A stretch of 64,000 bases of DNA. Source: Chrysomallon squamiferum (taxonomy: Eukaryota > Mollusca > Gastropoda > Neomphalida > Peltospiridae). The notes beneath the pieces were generated by a model. That model did not search any database and was not told the DNA's origin. It worked only from the letters and a program-made list of their open reading frames with translations. Each line of letters opens with the position of its first letter. Position 1 is the first letter of the stretch. Positions 36,490 through 47,701 of the stretch are shown in pieces. The DNA is taken from contig CM022665.1 in NCBI GenBank assembly GCA_012295275.1, positions 20,993,150 to 21,057,149 of the forward strand, read 5' to 3'. The position numbers were made by a program, and so were the translations under genes.

Positions 36490-37045
36490 GTAAGTTTATT
36501 TATCGATAAAATCTTTATAAATGATATATCATTATTCAGGAAATTGTATTTATTTGTATTAGATGTATTTTTGGGTTACTATAATACATCTGTGCAATGG
36601 GAATAAAAGGATAAGAACCTAAGATAAGGACAAAAGGTGATTAACGTAACGGTTTAGGTGTAAGAATTTGAAAAACAAATTCCTGCTTAATAGGACTAGT
36701 GAGTGTGTCGGTGTGTATATGTCTACCTTATTCTTAGAAAAAAAATGTACTCGTTTGAATGTGTTATATTTATTAAAGATCGTTTTTTTTATTATTATTA
36801 TTTTCTGATTTGGCACATGCTATATCAGTATATGTTAGTACAATGGTGCCTGTAAAGTTACCTTCGTTGTAGCCAGACTTTTTAGACAGAACGGATGATA
36901 ATAATAATATTTGGTAATCTGTCAGTTTAGGTCTATCCCTTGTTAGCAGAGATTTTACATAATATTTTACTATGATTTTATTTATTTATTTATATTTATT
37001 TTTATTTTTATTTTTTATTTTTTTTTATTTTTATTTTTATTTTTA

Positions 37046-37076
<31 letters not shown>

Positions 37077-38366
37077 TTTTTTTTCTGCCAGATATAAAAA
37101 TGTCACATAAAACTGTATATACCCATTTTCACTTGTCAAACATTTATTAGTATTTTTCCAAGTTCATGAGCATCTGCAAATCCAGTTAAAATAAAATTTT
37201 GATCGTTTGATTCTGCAGGCCTTGTTTCATTTTAAATCATTCTTTTTTCACATGGCTTATTACTTTCAGATAATTTTTGTTTTATTTCTTTAATTTCTGT
37301 TCACATGTCATAGGGGTATTTCTTCACTGTTTTGACTGTGTTACTAGTCTTTTTAAAAACAAGAAACATTTCAGTGATCAGTGACAACACAACTATAAAA
37401 GGAAAAAATTGGTAGATTTGTTAAACTAAACTGAAGTTAGACAGTTATATATAACCTAGCTTCTAAAACATATATTAAGTAATAATATTGAATTAAACCT
37501 TTGCTAATGTGTACATTCTAGAATTAAACAGAAGGATTATATGTTATTTATTGTAACTGGGACCTAATTATATAGGTAGGTAGGTTTTCAGTCAGCTGAA
37601 TAGTTTCAACATTTTCCAGGTGTAGGACTGAAGACAAAAAAATATATATTTTTATCATTATTTTTATTTTTATATTTTTTGGACAACCAAATTATATAAT
37701 CACCATTATGGTAGATTATATATCAGAGCTTCTTTCCATTTCAGTGTATGTTCCATGATTTTAAAAATTCACTTGTTTTTAATAATTATCAAGGGAGAAA
37801 AAAAATGAGGTTTTATTAAATATTTTTCTATCCATTCATTTCTTCTTCTGAATATATCACTTTAAAATATAAGCTGGTTAGTCTTCTGAAACCACTGTTT
37901 TAAAATATAAAATTTATAGAGGCCATTTTAGGTATATTTGTCTTCCCCACCCCTTACTTTTCATCTCCCATCAGTTTCAATGGCAGTCAGCCAACATATG
38001 TCTCTCATTGGAACTCTTGTTATTTGTAAGTTAGAAATAACATACAGCTTGTCACACCTTTTTATGAGCTGACACCTGCAAAACATTTGCTGAAAATGAT
38101 TCATTGTATTAGTTTAAACTGGCACAAGTAGTGATCTACAGAGAACAGTATCATTCATAGTTACTGCTGACCTTGACATGTAGTCAACACGCAAATGAAA
38201 AAAAATGGTATTATATATTAAGCATTTTCTGAAAATCATGTATATTACTAAATAATAACTAAAACAATAGTCTAACTTTACCTGTAACATCAGTGGGTAA
38301 AAATAACAATAATTCTTTTTCTCCAGTAATAAAAATAATACTGTCATTTAGGGTTATATAACAAAC

Positions 38367-38419
<53 letters not shown>

Positions 38420-41347
38420 TAGATTACAGGAGCAGACCTCTATTTGTAATTATTATGATTACCTTTGTTCAGCTTTGTTATTGTTGGTTGTTCATAGGGC
38501 TGGATTAAACTCATATTTAGAAAATTTGTTCTACAGTCTAATGAATGTTTAAAAATATTTTAACGTTCATTTCAAAAGCCATCATGAAATTTTGCTGTTT
38601 TGAAAGCAGCTATATTGTCTTGTACCTCAATACCTGACAATGACATCTAAATGCTTTGTACCTTTTCTGTCTGAAACAAGTTTTCTGTAATGTTGATAGC
38701 TGTTCATAGTAATTTGATGCATTTCATAGCACCAAGTTGCCTGACTAAATATTGTTTACATGTAAAACATGTATAGAAAAAAAAATTATATATATACAGA
38801 TAGATATATATATATATATTCACATGTCTATATAACAAGCCTATGTTTAATATTTTCATATTTGTATTGACAGAACTTGGAGAAGGTTGGCAAGAAAACA
38901 GAGAACAAGTGACTGACGGAGTAACATTCTACCTCAAGTATCTTGGTTCAACCCTTGTAGAGGAACTGCCAGATGATGAGACGTACGGAAATGGGGTCAG
39001 CACCCTCGCTGTTCAAAGAATTGTTACCATGGTGAGGATTGTAATGAAAAGATGGTTGGGATAGGACATAAATGTTACTTCGATTTTCTAATTATTTTTA
39101 ATTTTAAATTGTGTGACACGTTAAAATGTGGTTGTTATTAACAAATTAGGAATTTTTGTTTTTATTAGGTGTGAACTGTTTACATAGATAGAATATAAAA
39201 TTAACTTTAAATTAATATTTTCTTAATTAGTAAAAAACCAAATACAGCTTAGTGTTGCACTTAACAATTAATATCACTGGATCTTTTTGTTAGTCATAGA
39301 AGGAACAAAATACATATCATGTGACAATTTAAACATGGTTACATTTGATGATTAACAGCAAATAATCTTTTTATTTGATATGCACCTTTTACACAGTCAG
39401 AACCCCCCCCCACAAATCTTTGACAAACTCTGGAGCACAGGTTTGATTAAGAAATGACTCAACTAGAGCATCAAAAAAGATTGATCTGACAATCTATCAC
39501 CCCTCAGGCAAATACACAAGTGAAAATCTTTACAACAGACTATGACTTTACTCTTTAAATTCTTCCTGTTAGATATATTTATTGTTTTATTTCTAAACAG
39601 GAAGTGAATTGATATTAAAATGGCCACTTTAAAATGCACTTGTTTACTTATTCCTGTTTAGATAAACAACAATGGAGTGAATAATTATTACTGAATTAAT
39701 TAAGTGCTTACAGGGAAGGAACACTTCTAAATTAGACAAAGGGAATACAAATATTTATAATAATTTTAGTTGTAGTATAGCTCTGTTATTTCATAATGTT
39801 ATATCAAAAGATAGCTACATTAAGCGAGAGAGAGACAGACAGACAGACTATTTCAATTCAGTTTTATTTTCTGTCTCATCTTTTTCTTTGTTTTTTATTT
39901 TTTTTTTTTTTGCCTATTTTCTTTTCTCTTGCTGAACAGTGAAATCTAATTACTGTTAAGCTTATCTAATTAATTTTTATTTACTTTTTTCTTTCTTTTT
40001 TAGGCAAAAACTATTGGCAAGAAATTAAAAAAAGTTTCGCTAACAATTTCTCCAGTAGGAATATATATGACAGACCTTGTAACGAAGGAAATTTCTCTTA
40101 ATGTCTCAATTTACAGGTAAAATATTTTAATATCTATTTTAAACTTTGTTCTTCTTTTATTTTTAAACTTTTTAACAGTGACCTGATTAATTTAGATAAT
40201 TTACTTTAGTGTTGATGGGTTTTTCATTTGAATTTGTAAAATGCTTTTGTTAAAATGCTTTAAGACAAGTCTTCGTGGGATCACAAATATCATAAATGAA
40301 AATAGTTTAAAATTTAAAATTTGTTTACTAATCAATAATTTGTCAGTTGTTTATTATTTTGCATAAATCTATAATGTTGGTGGTAAATGTCTTGTTTTCC
40401 TGTCTATCACTCACAAAGTAATAGTAAAATACTGTTACTGCTTCATTAACATTAGAGATTTAATTATTTTTTTCAAAATTCTTTGCAGTTTTAATTAAAA
40501 AAAATTAAGTAATGTAAAATGGATGTTTAGTGAATAATTGATTAAGCTGAAAAAAATACTGCAAAATTTAGGTTCACAGTTTCTTACAGTTCTGCATAAA
40601 AATTATTAAATGAATATGAGAAAAGTAATTTCAATTGTTTTTTTTGTTTGTTTTTTGTGTTCATTCTACATAGAATCATAAAATAAAATTCCTGACAGAT
40701 GATGATAATAAAAAAAGTAATTTTTCAGCAACAGGTTATATACTACTGTTGTATATTTGCTGTAGATATAAAGCTACCATGCTGTTATACACAATCCTGT
40801 TTCTGATAAAATTTGCAAATTTTTAATTAGTACTGTATATATTGTGTGTACTCTCTTATTATTATTAATAATCTTTTTTTTCTTTAAATTATTTTGTAAG
40901 TTTTTATATGGTCTGTTGAAGTGCAGCGTATTTTATATATTTTCTCTTTTTTTTGTTAGTATCATTAAACTTGTTTTGTTAAGATTGTTGGTTCATTTTA
41001 GATTGTATATTTTCTGTTTCTTACAGTTATTAAACTTGTTTTTTTTTTGGAACTGTTGATACATTATATTTTATATATTTTCTGCTTTCTGATAATTATT
41101 AAACTTGTTAAAATGGTCTTTTATATTTTTTAATTTATTACTTTTTATTTTCCAGAATTTCTTTTTGTACTGCTGACAAATTCCATGACAAAGTTTTTGC
41201 ATTCATTGCTAGAAACACGATTAATGAAACGATGGAATGCCATGCCTATCTGTGTGCCAAGAGAAATGTGGTGGGTTTCAAGACTGTCAGGATGGATATG
41301 TGTAATAATCAGTAGTGGGTTTGGCTGGATTAGTGTTAATAAGTCAG

Positions 41348-41378
<31 letters not shown>

Positions 41379-41840
41379 ATTAACCCTTTTGGTGCTAAAT
41401 GTTGGCATGGTGTACGTCCCAGTATTAGTATTTTGGGGAAAATTATATGGGGTCTTAACTTAAACTCATGCATTTAGTCGAGATACCTCACCAGTGGCAG
41501 TCTTCTAGCATGTCCTGATAACTTGCCCATAGTACTGAAAGGGTTATAGGGAATCAGTTTGAGAGTAATCCAAATATTTGTTAACTAGTTAAGGTGAATG
41601 GTTTGTATGGAGCTTTGGATCAATTTTATTTTATTTATTTTAATTAACATCTCTACATTATTTTCTCTCTATCCTGTGTTTTGAATACATTAACATAGTG
41701 TTAACAGTATGTCTGTGTGAGAGTTGAAATATTAAAGAAACAAAATTAAAAAAACACAAACAATTAGCACAACCAGTTTTACATACTATTTTATATTTTT
41801 TCTTTTCTGCTTTAAAATGTATAATAATAATAATAATAAC

Positions 41841-41882
<42 letters not shown>

Positions 41883-43347
41883 TAATATTTAGATAGTGTT
41901 AAATGCCAAGAAAAGTTTGCTGCCCTTAACATTCATGATGGAAATGCTTTAAAAACAGAAAAACCCCAAAGAAAACGTTTATTTAGTACATGCAGGAACA
42001 TTTTAAATTTACATGTTTCATATCCTAGTATTTCTATGTGTGACAGAGAACTACAGATTATATTAAATATTTTTTGATCAAAATATAAATGTTGATGTTT
42101 ATGTAGGAATGTATGTCTGTCAGAGAACAATAGATTATATCGGATGTTTTCTGATCAAAATCTAAACATATTACTTGTAGATGTTTAAGCAGTGTATGTC
42201 ACTGTATCAGTGTATGTGTGTAATATAAAAACATGTTTGATTACAGGCAAAGGCTGTAACACTGACAGTGTTCAATGCTTTCAAGCTGGCAGAAGATGGA
42301 TGGGCAGAGAAACAGACCTCCAAAGCTCAGAAAGAAATAGAAAACCATCAGAAGGTATATATCAAGAATAATTCACTCTCTTCTCTCTCATTTTGTCCCT
42401 GTCTGTCTCTCTGTCTCTCTCTCTCCACTCTGTCTGTTTCTCTTTCTGACATTTTATCATTCGATTTTAATTACACATATTATTTAATTCCTTCATTAAC
42501 ACATGCCTTGATATTACCTTTTTTCTTCATACTGTCCTGTGTAAATGATATATTTTATCAGTGTAAAAATGATCTTGTTATTTTACAGGCCGCCGAGTTA
42601 GTTAATACGGGTAGAACCAGCCACACCACCCATCAGGTGATCAAACCATTTGTACAGGAAACAGAACCCAAATCACAGCCCAGCATGCAGGCTCCATTGT
42701 CTGGTATTTACAACATTTTTAATACTCCTTTGCATTTGTGCATTACATCCTGTTTTTACTCCTTTTTACTCCAGTTGTTTCTGCTTATTTCTGTTCCATT
42801 TTATCTTCTTTCTGTTTATTTATTTATTATTATTGCTGCTGTTGTTGTTGTTACTCATTATTCTTGTTTTTGTTGTTATTATTGTTATTGTTACTGTATT
42901 ATTATTGTTGTTTTGTTACTTTCATTTTAATAAATATTTTGAATCTATTTTGGCTGTTTTGTTTTACTTTAAATTTAATTTTTAAATTTTTAATCTTTTA
43001 TGTTATTATCTTTATTCTCTTTTGAAAACAGTATTTATAAATTGATTTAATAAAAATATTTAACTTCTGTCTCACAGAGATCAGCACAGCAGACGAGGTG
43101 AGGTTGAAAGGACCACAGACAAAGCAGAGTTCAAGAACAACTTGGGTTTGTTTTATTTTTGTTAAATAAATAAATATTACCGTAAATTTTAATTATTATT
43201 TATTTACATCAAACTGAACAGTTGTGTATGTTCTCTTCTTATTATGGTTATTGTTTTTGTTGCTGTTGTTCTTGTTGTTAATGTTATTTGGTTTTTTTTT
43301 ATTACCACTACTGCTACTATTAATATTGTTATTTTTATTTATTTACA

Positions 43348-43388
<41 letters not shown>

Positions 43389-44075
43389 GAGTAACATGAG
43401 CCAATCAGAATTGTTTGGATTAACTAGGGGATGTAAATCTTCTTCAAATAGATTTACTCCAGTTAACAGTTTGATAAATATTACCTAACTAGACATGCTG
43501 TTTTCTAAGCGTGGAATATTTACATAGTAAATTAGCTGTTTATCATTTTGTTCTGTAGACTGTTAATTCTTTTAATGATTATTTATTTATTTATTGTTTT
43601 GTTTTTTCTTCTTCTTCTTTTTCTTCTTCTTTTTCTTTTTTCTTATTATTATTATTATTAATATTAATATTAATATTATTATCTAGTCTTTTTATATTTT
43701 TTAATACTGTAATTAAATGATGATATCTATTTTTAGCAACAGTTCAGTGATGGTGAAGAGGATAATTCAGATGATGATTTTTCAAGGTGAATTAAATTTT
43801 ATATTAGAAATAATAAATATATGTTCATATGTCCGTGTGTTGTATTTATCTAAAATAAAATATCATTTCTAAACAAAATACTTCAAAAAGGCAGACAGTT
43901 ATGATCTATTTTACCAAATTTTGCAGATTTTCCTTTTTTAAATAAACTTGTAAAAATAATTTCTTATTCATTGGTTCATTTATTTATTTATTTATTTACA
44001 TTTTTATTATTAATACTACTACTACTGTTTTATTAATATTATTAATATTATAATCATCATCATTATTATTATTAC

Positions 44076-44118
<43 letters not shown>

Positions 44119-44438
44119 TATTTTTATTTTTTTTATGTTTTGATGTTTTAAATTTTGATGATTATTATTATTATTTTTATTTTTATTTTTTTTATCATCA
44201 TCACCATTATTAATTTTTTTTAAATTTATTTTGATTATTTAAAAAACCATAAATTAATTTTTTAAAAATAATTTGCAGATTTGCAGAAACGCGAGGTCGT
44301 AGTTGCAGACTGTCATCGTTTGGCACTGATCTGAGACAGGAGGACATTGATGAAGGAGTGCAGCAGTACATGGATGGTCAAGGCTCCTATGAGGCCTTTG
44401 CCAGACAGAAGTCCCTGGAAGACTTACTCAACTTGTGA
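36426..44438 (+). CDS. LDLRAP1-like: PTB-domain endocytic adaptor, LDLRAP1/ARH-like, 9 exons
   Basis: Join 36426-36489, 38874-39031, 40004-40116, 41156-41270, 42247-42354, 42589-42703, 43078-43145, 43737-43786, 44279-44438: 951 nt, 316 aa, all junctions GT/AG and in frame. The start MDALLRVVRKSP and HKKLGEGWQENRE resemble ARH. Residues about 34-185 form the PTB domain: TFYLKYLGSTLVE, the KKLKKVSLTISPVGIYMTD strand, the SIYRISFCTADKFHDKVFAFIA core and ECHAYLCAKRNVAKAVTLTV leading into the C-terminal helix. PTB domains of this group bind FxNPxY tails of LDL-receptor-type cargo and recruit clathrin/AP-2. Human LDLRAP1 is 308 aa. The tail differs from ARH: an acidic patch at 252-262 and an extreme C terminus EDLLNL. 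The invertebrate family name is uncertain; the PTB adaptor class is firm. Confidence 0.9.
36976..37083. repeat. ATTTTT hexanucleotide-type repeat
   Basis: TTTA units passing into about nine TTTTTA units and a T run. Confidence 0.88.
38370..38420. repeat. CA then TA repeat
   Basis: About 19 CA units followed by TA units. Confidence 0.92.
38874..39031 (+). CDS. LDLRAP1-like: PTB adaptor exon 2
   Basis: Acceptor TTGACAG, donor ATGGTGAGG, phase 0 at the end. Residues 22-74, first half of the PTB domain with FYLKYLGSTLVEELP. Confidence 0.92.
40004..40116 (+). CDS. LDLRAP1-like: PTB adaptor exon 3
   Basis: Acceptor TTTTTAG, donor CAGGTAAA. Residues 75-111 with AKTIGKKLKKVSLTISPVG. Ends with two bases of Arg112. 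Confidence 0.92.
40905..41110 (+). repeat. Three-copy degenerate repeat in PTB adaptor intron 3
   Basis: ATTAAACTTGTT occurs at about 40966, 41028 and 41099, each preceded by TATATTTTCT-like sequence, giving three units of about 62-71 bases just before exon 4. Confidence 0.6.
41156..41270 (+). CDS. LDLRAP1-like: PTB adaptor exon 4
   Basis: Acceptor TTCCAG, donor GTGGTGGGT. Residues 112-150 with SFCTADKFHDKVFAFIA and ECHAYLCAKRN, the most diagnostic part of the LDLRAP1-like PTB fold. An alternative donor three bases earlier would also keep frame. Confidence 0.93.
41349..41378. repeat. GT dinucleotide repeat
   Basis: About 15 GT units in intron 4. Confidence 0.92.
41820..41884. repeat. AAT triplet repeat
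   Basis: About 20 AAT units with one AAC, in intron 4. Confidence 0.9.
42247..42354 (+). CDS. LDLRAP1-like: PTB adaptor exon 5
   Basis: Acceptor TTACAG, donor AAGGTATAT. Residues 151-186: AKAVTLTVFNAFKLAEDGW, the C-terminal PTB helix, then a charged stretch. Confidence 0.92.
42589..42703 (+). CDS. LDLRAP1-like: PTB adaptor exon 6
   Basis: Acceptor TTTTACAG, donor TGGTATTT, phase 1. Residues 187-224, polar linker with no recognised motif. Confidence 0.8.
43078..43145 (+). CDS. LDLRAP1-like: PTB adaptor exon 7
   Basis: Acceptor CTCACAG; the donor GGGTTTGT is weak. Residues 225-247. Included because phases match both neighbours; skipping it would break the frame (68 bases). Confidence 0.7.
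43348..43388. repeat. ATT triplet repeat
   Basis: About 13 ATT units in intron 7, directly before one copy of the dispersed repeat. Confidence 0.88.
43415..43562 (+). repeat. Dispersed repeat, copy A
   Basis: About 148 bases in intron 7 sharing ordered similarity with 58147-58293: TTAACTAGGG, TTTACTCC followed by a GTTAACA-like block, TTGATAAAT, ACATGC and TATTTTGTTCT-like blocks in the same order and spacing. Confidence 0.7.
43605..43684. repeat. CTT and ATT/AATATT repeats
   Basis: CTT-rich stretch followed by ATT and ATTAAT units in intron 7. Confidence 0.75.
43737..43786 (+). CDS. LDLRAP1-like: PTB adaptor exon 8 (acidic)
   Basis: Acceptor TTTTTAG, donor AAGGTGAAT. A 50-base exon for QQFSDGEEDNSDDDFS plus two bases of Arg264. 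Confidence 0.8.
43975..44215. repeat. TTTA, ACT and ATT repeats in intron 8
   Basis: Short TTTA run, ACT triplets, then a long ATT tract and ATC units. Confidence 0.8.
44279..44438 (+). CDS. LDLRAP1-like: PTB adaptor exon 9 (C terminus)
   Basis: Acceptor TTTGCAG; residues 264-316 ending KSLEDLLNL, TGA at 44436-44438. A second AG eight bases on would break the frame, so the first is preferred. Confidence 0.88.
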
Positions 44439-47400
44439 CACACCCATGAAATACTCCAATTAGTCCAGGAGTCAGACTCTAAAAACTGGACTTTGGGGTG
44501 TTAGAGGTTGATGAAGAGATCTGAAGTTAATTTTTAGTTAGTCTGTTGTGTCCAAAATAGGTTTATGGACATTTCCAGATCAGTAGATTTGTGCTACAGT
44601 TGCAGATATTGGTAACATGTCAATATTCTGCAAACAGCTTCACCCTCAAATATGCAGTTTAAAAAATTTTGTTTTTAAAATTCTGCATCATTCAGATAGT
44701 TACTCAATCTTATTTTATACAATTTTTATTTTACAATGGATTTAGCAAAATCAAAGAAATTAAAGAAGAAAAAATTCTTGTTTTCTTTTTGGATAATCTG
44801 CAGTATTTCAAGAGGCATCCTTGAAATGGTTAGATTTTAAACGGAACAAAATAATCCACTTAGATTCTTCTTAAGTACCAAAAAAGAACAAAGAACAAAG
44901 CTACCAATTCAAAATTTCCATCAGCTGATTCTGTACACTTCTGACACTGCACCTAAATAAAAATCCATATTGGATTTCTACACCATTTTGTTACCCAAAT
45001 CTGGCCGTGCTCATGTACTAAGTATTCTGTCCATGTGATGATAATCGTACAAAACATTTATATGTAAATATTTGTCGAAGTTTGGTTTCTGTGGTGCCAA
45101 CAAGTACACTGTATTTTCTCTCAGTGACTTATTTCTGGAGATCAATTTAACAAAAAATATAAAAAAATGAAATCTTTGCAGTAAATTAACAATGGTTTTT
45201 GAAGGATGATACTCAATTTATTTTATTTTATTTTTTTTCTGAAGGCAGGTTTCTGATATATTTACTTCACAGAAACAAAATAACAAGCTGAGAGATACAT
45301 TTCTGCCAGTGATTTTTGTTCAATTAGACTGAAATGTAAAAGTCAGAATTTATTATTAGCAAAGGTTGCCTGCTTGTTTGCACATATTACAGTAACTTGA
45401 GTGTATACTAAATTGTATTAAAATACTTGTTGGCACCACAGATTTTTAAAGTAGAAATGAAACCAGAAAACTGATTTCATCATTAAATCTCTTGATGTTT
45501 GCTAGAATTGTTTTTATGTATTTATTTTTATTAAAATAAATTTCATGAATATGCAAAGCATGTTTATCCAGTTTAATGTTAGTTTGTGTATAAAAAAACT
45601 GATGTATAAAAAATATTTAAAGTAATTTATTACAAGCCTGCCATTGTTTGTGTGTTTACAGGGTTGCTACATGGTGCTTTAATACTTTCATTTCTTTTAT
45701 TTTCTATAGTTTCTTTTGTATTGTTTCCTCTCTGAAACTAATGCATTTTTTTGATAGTTGCTGCCTTTGTTAAAAACAGAAGGGTAGAAATATGTTATAA
45801 AAAGCAGAATGTCTCTATGTGTGTCTGTGTGTCTGTCACTGGCAGAGGTGAAACTGCAGCTGAAAGGCATGACTGACAATCTCAAAGTAGTTTTTGCAGT
45901 TGGCAGTGTGGTTATGTTGAACATAGAGTACTAATAATTTTATTTTGTAACCTTTTGACCTTTGTTTTTGTATTTCACATTTACCCCTTTTAAAGCTTAG
46001 ATAAGTAAAATATATGATTTTTGTATAATGTTGGCATTATTTTCTGATACAGTCAGTTTGAGATTTTATTGTATATATGATCGTTTCTTTTTTTTTTTCC
46101 TTTTTTTTTTTTTTTCTCACTTATTTTTTTATCTTAATTATAATTTTCAGTTTGATAGGCCAGAAATGTTTTGTTAAAATAAGCTTTGCAATTTCATTCT
46201 GTTCCTCATGTGGAATGCCAGTAATAAACAAAATGCAATTCTTTACATCCTGGTTTGAGAAATAGCTAGTTATCTCCCTTTGTTCTACCTCATTTTAATC
46301 TCATGCCATTATCAATCATTGAAGCAAAATATTTTTAAACTTTTGAGACTTATTGCAGTGTACTTTGCAAAAATTGTTATTTTTTAAATAGTAGGCCACT
46401 CTTTTCATAATCTCCACATCCATACATAGCTTAGACAGGGGCTTTTATTTTTATATATGTAAGTAGATCTGGGTGTTCAGGGCACACAAAACTTGAAAAT
46501 TAAATATGCCTGACAAAATCTGGAGACTAACTAAAGGAGTCAGTAAGTTCTGTGTGTGTGTTTAATACTAGGCCAGTCACTAGCTAGTCATTAATCAGTT
46601 CATCCAGTAACTAATTATTTTGTAGTTTGTAATTTGTAGCCAGCAATCAGTCCATCAGAAGTCATAAAATTAATGGTAAAATGAATGTGACAGTGTGCAT
46701 TTTGATAAATGTTTCCTGTTTTGTTAGGAACTAAGTACCTATAAGGTAATTGTAAACCTGTGTGAGTATATATATTTAAATATTTACTGTTCTAAAATGC
46801 CAAGTGAAATTCAGATTTAAAAATATTTCTTCTAACTTGCTCCTGAGCAAAAATGTTTTGTTATTATGAATTGTTTAAATTCAATCCATTTGTCTATTTA
46901 AAATAACACTCTGGAAAAAGTAGTAAAAAAGTGTCCAACTGTACATCAGTATGTGTATATTTACAATTTATAAAAATGTGTCCCTCTGAAAGAAGGCAAG
47001 TCTGTTTATCTAACTATCTATACATTATCCAGTTCCATGAAACAAAAGTCCTAAATATCACCATTTTATAAAACTTTAATAAATTGGTAATGTCTTTTTG
47101 AGATTTATTCACTGACTTTTCTACATAGTGTTTAATTCAGTGATCATAATATTAATTTTTTCTCCTGAAACATCTGAAGTAATGTAAATAATATTAAGTA
47201 CAGTTTTGTTATAATTGTAATGTTATTCTTTATTGGAGTTATCTGCTCTTTAGTTACCTTATTCATTTTTATCTCTAACCTATACATAATCTACCGAGAT
47301 TATTATGAAAACAATAAAAATTATTTTAATTTTACAAGTGGTATAACAAAAAAAACAATGTTTTTATGTGTCTAAGAGATTTCAGATTTATTTTTGATGA

Positions 47401-47701
47401 CAATTCATCCTTTTGTACTGATATAATACAACATTTATACAACAGTTTTAATGTAAGATAAATATGTTTTTCCACTTTGTTTCAAGTGTTAATGTTTAAT
47501 GTTGTACAAATACTGTTGTCCTGGATTTGTGTGTTTGTTGCTAAACATAACCTAAATCTGTGGAGTTGTATGAACATGTACAAATAGTCTCAGTACACTT
47601 CCAAGTGATCATTTTGTTCGTCAAGCTAACAAATAACCTAGATAGTGTTATGTATTTTTCACTGACTGTTTTATGTCCTTCAAACCTTTTCTGATAATAA
47701 A
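44439..47701 (+). other. Probable long 3' UTR of the PTB adaptor gene
   Basis: About 3.2 kb after the stop that is AT-rich but nearly free of microsatellites, unlike the surrounding spacers. AATAAA hexamers occur at 44956, 47313 and 47696. Frequent GAAA/TGTAAATA-like strings would suit 3' UTR regulation. Its extent is inferred. Confidence 0.45.
47696..47701 (+). terminator. AATAAA, possible distal polyadenylation signal
   Basis: Canonical hexamer at the end of the microsatellite-poor stretch, followed by another AATAAA about 15 bases on. Earlier hexamers could be used instead. Confidence 0.3.

Larger units (their letters stand above)
36490..38873 (+). other. PTB adaptor intron 1
   Basis: 2384 bases of AT-rich DNA, including a TTTTTA-unit repeat at about 36976-37083 and a CA/TA run at 38370-38420. 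No additional exon seen. Confidence 0.75.

Noticed and set aside
42268-42930. 220-codon plus-strand open frame across PTB adaptor exons 5 and 6
   Set aside because: It reads through the 234-base intron 5, which happens to be open, and through intron 6 repeats. GT/AG junctions and the PTB-family match support splicing.
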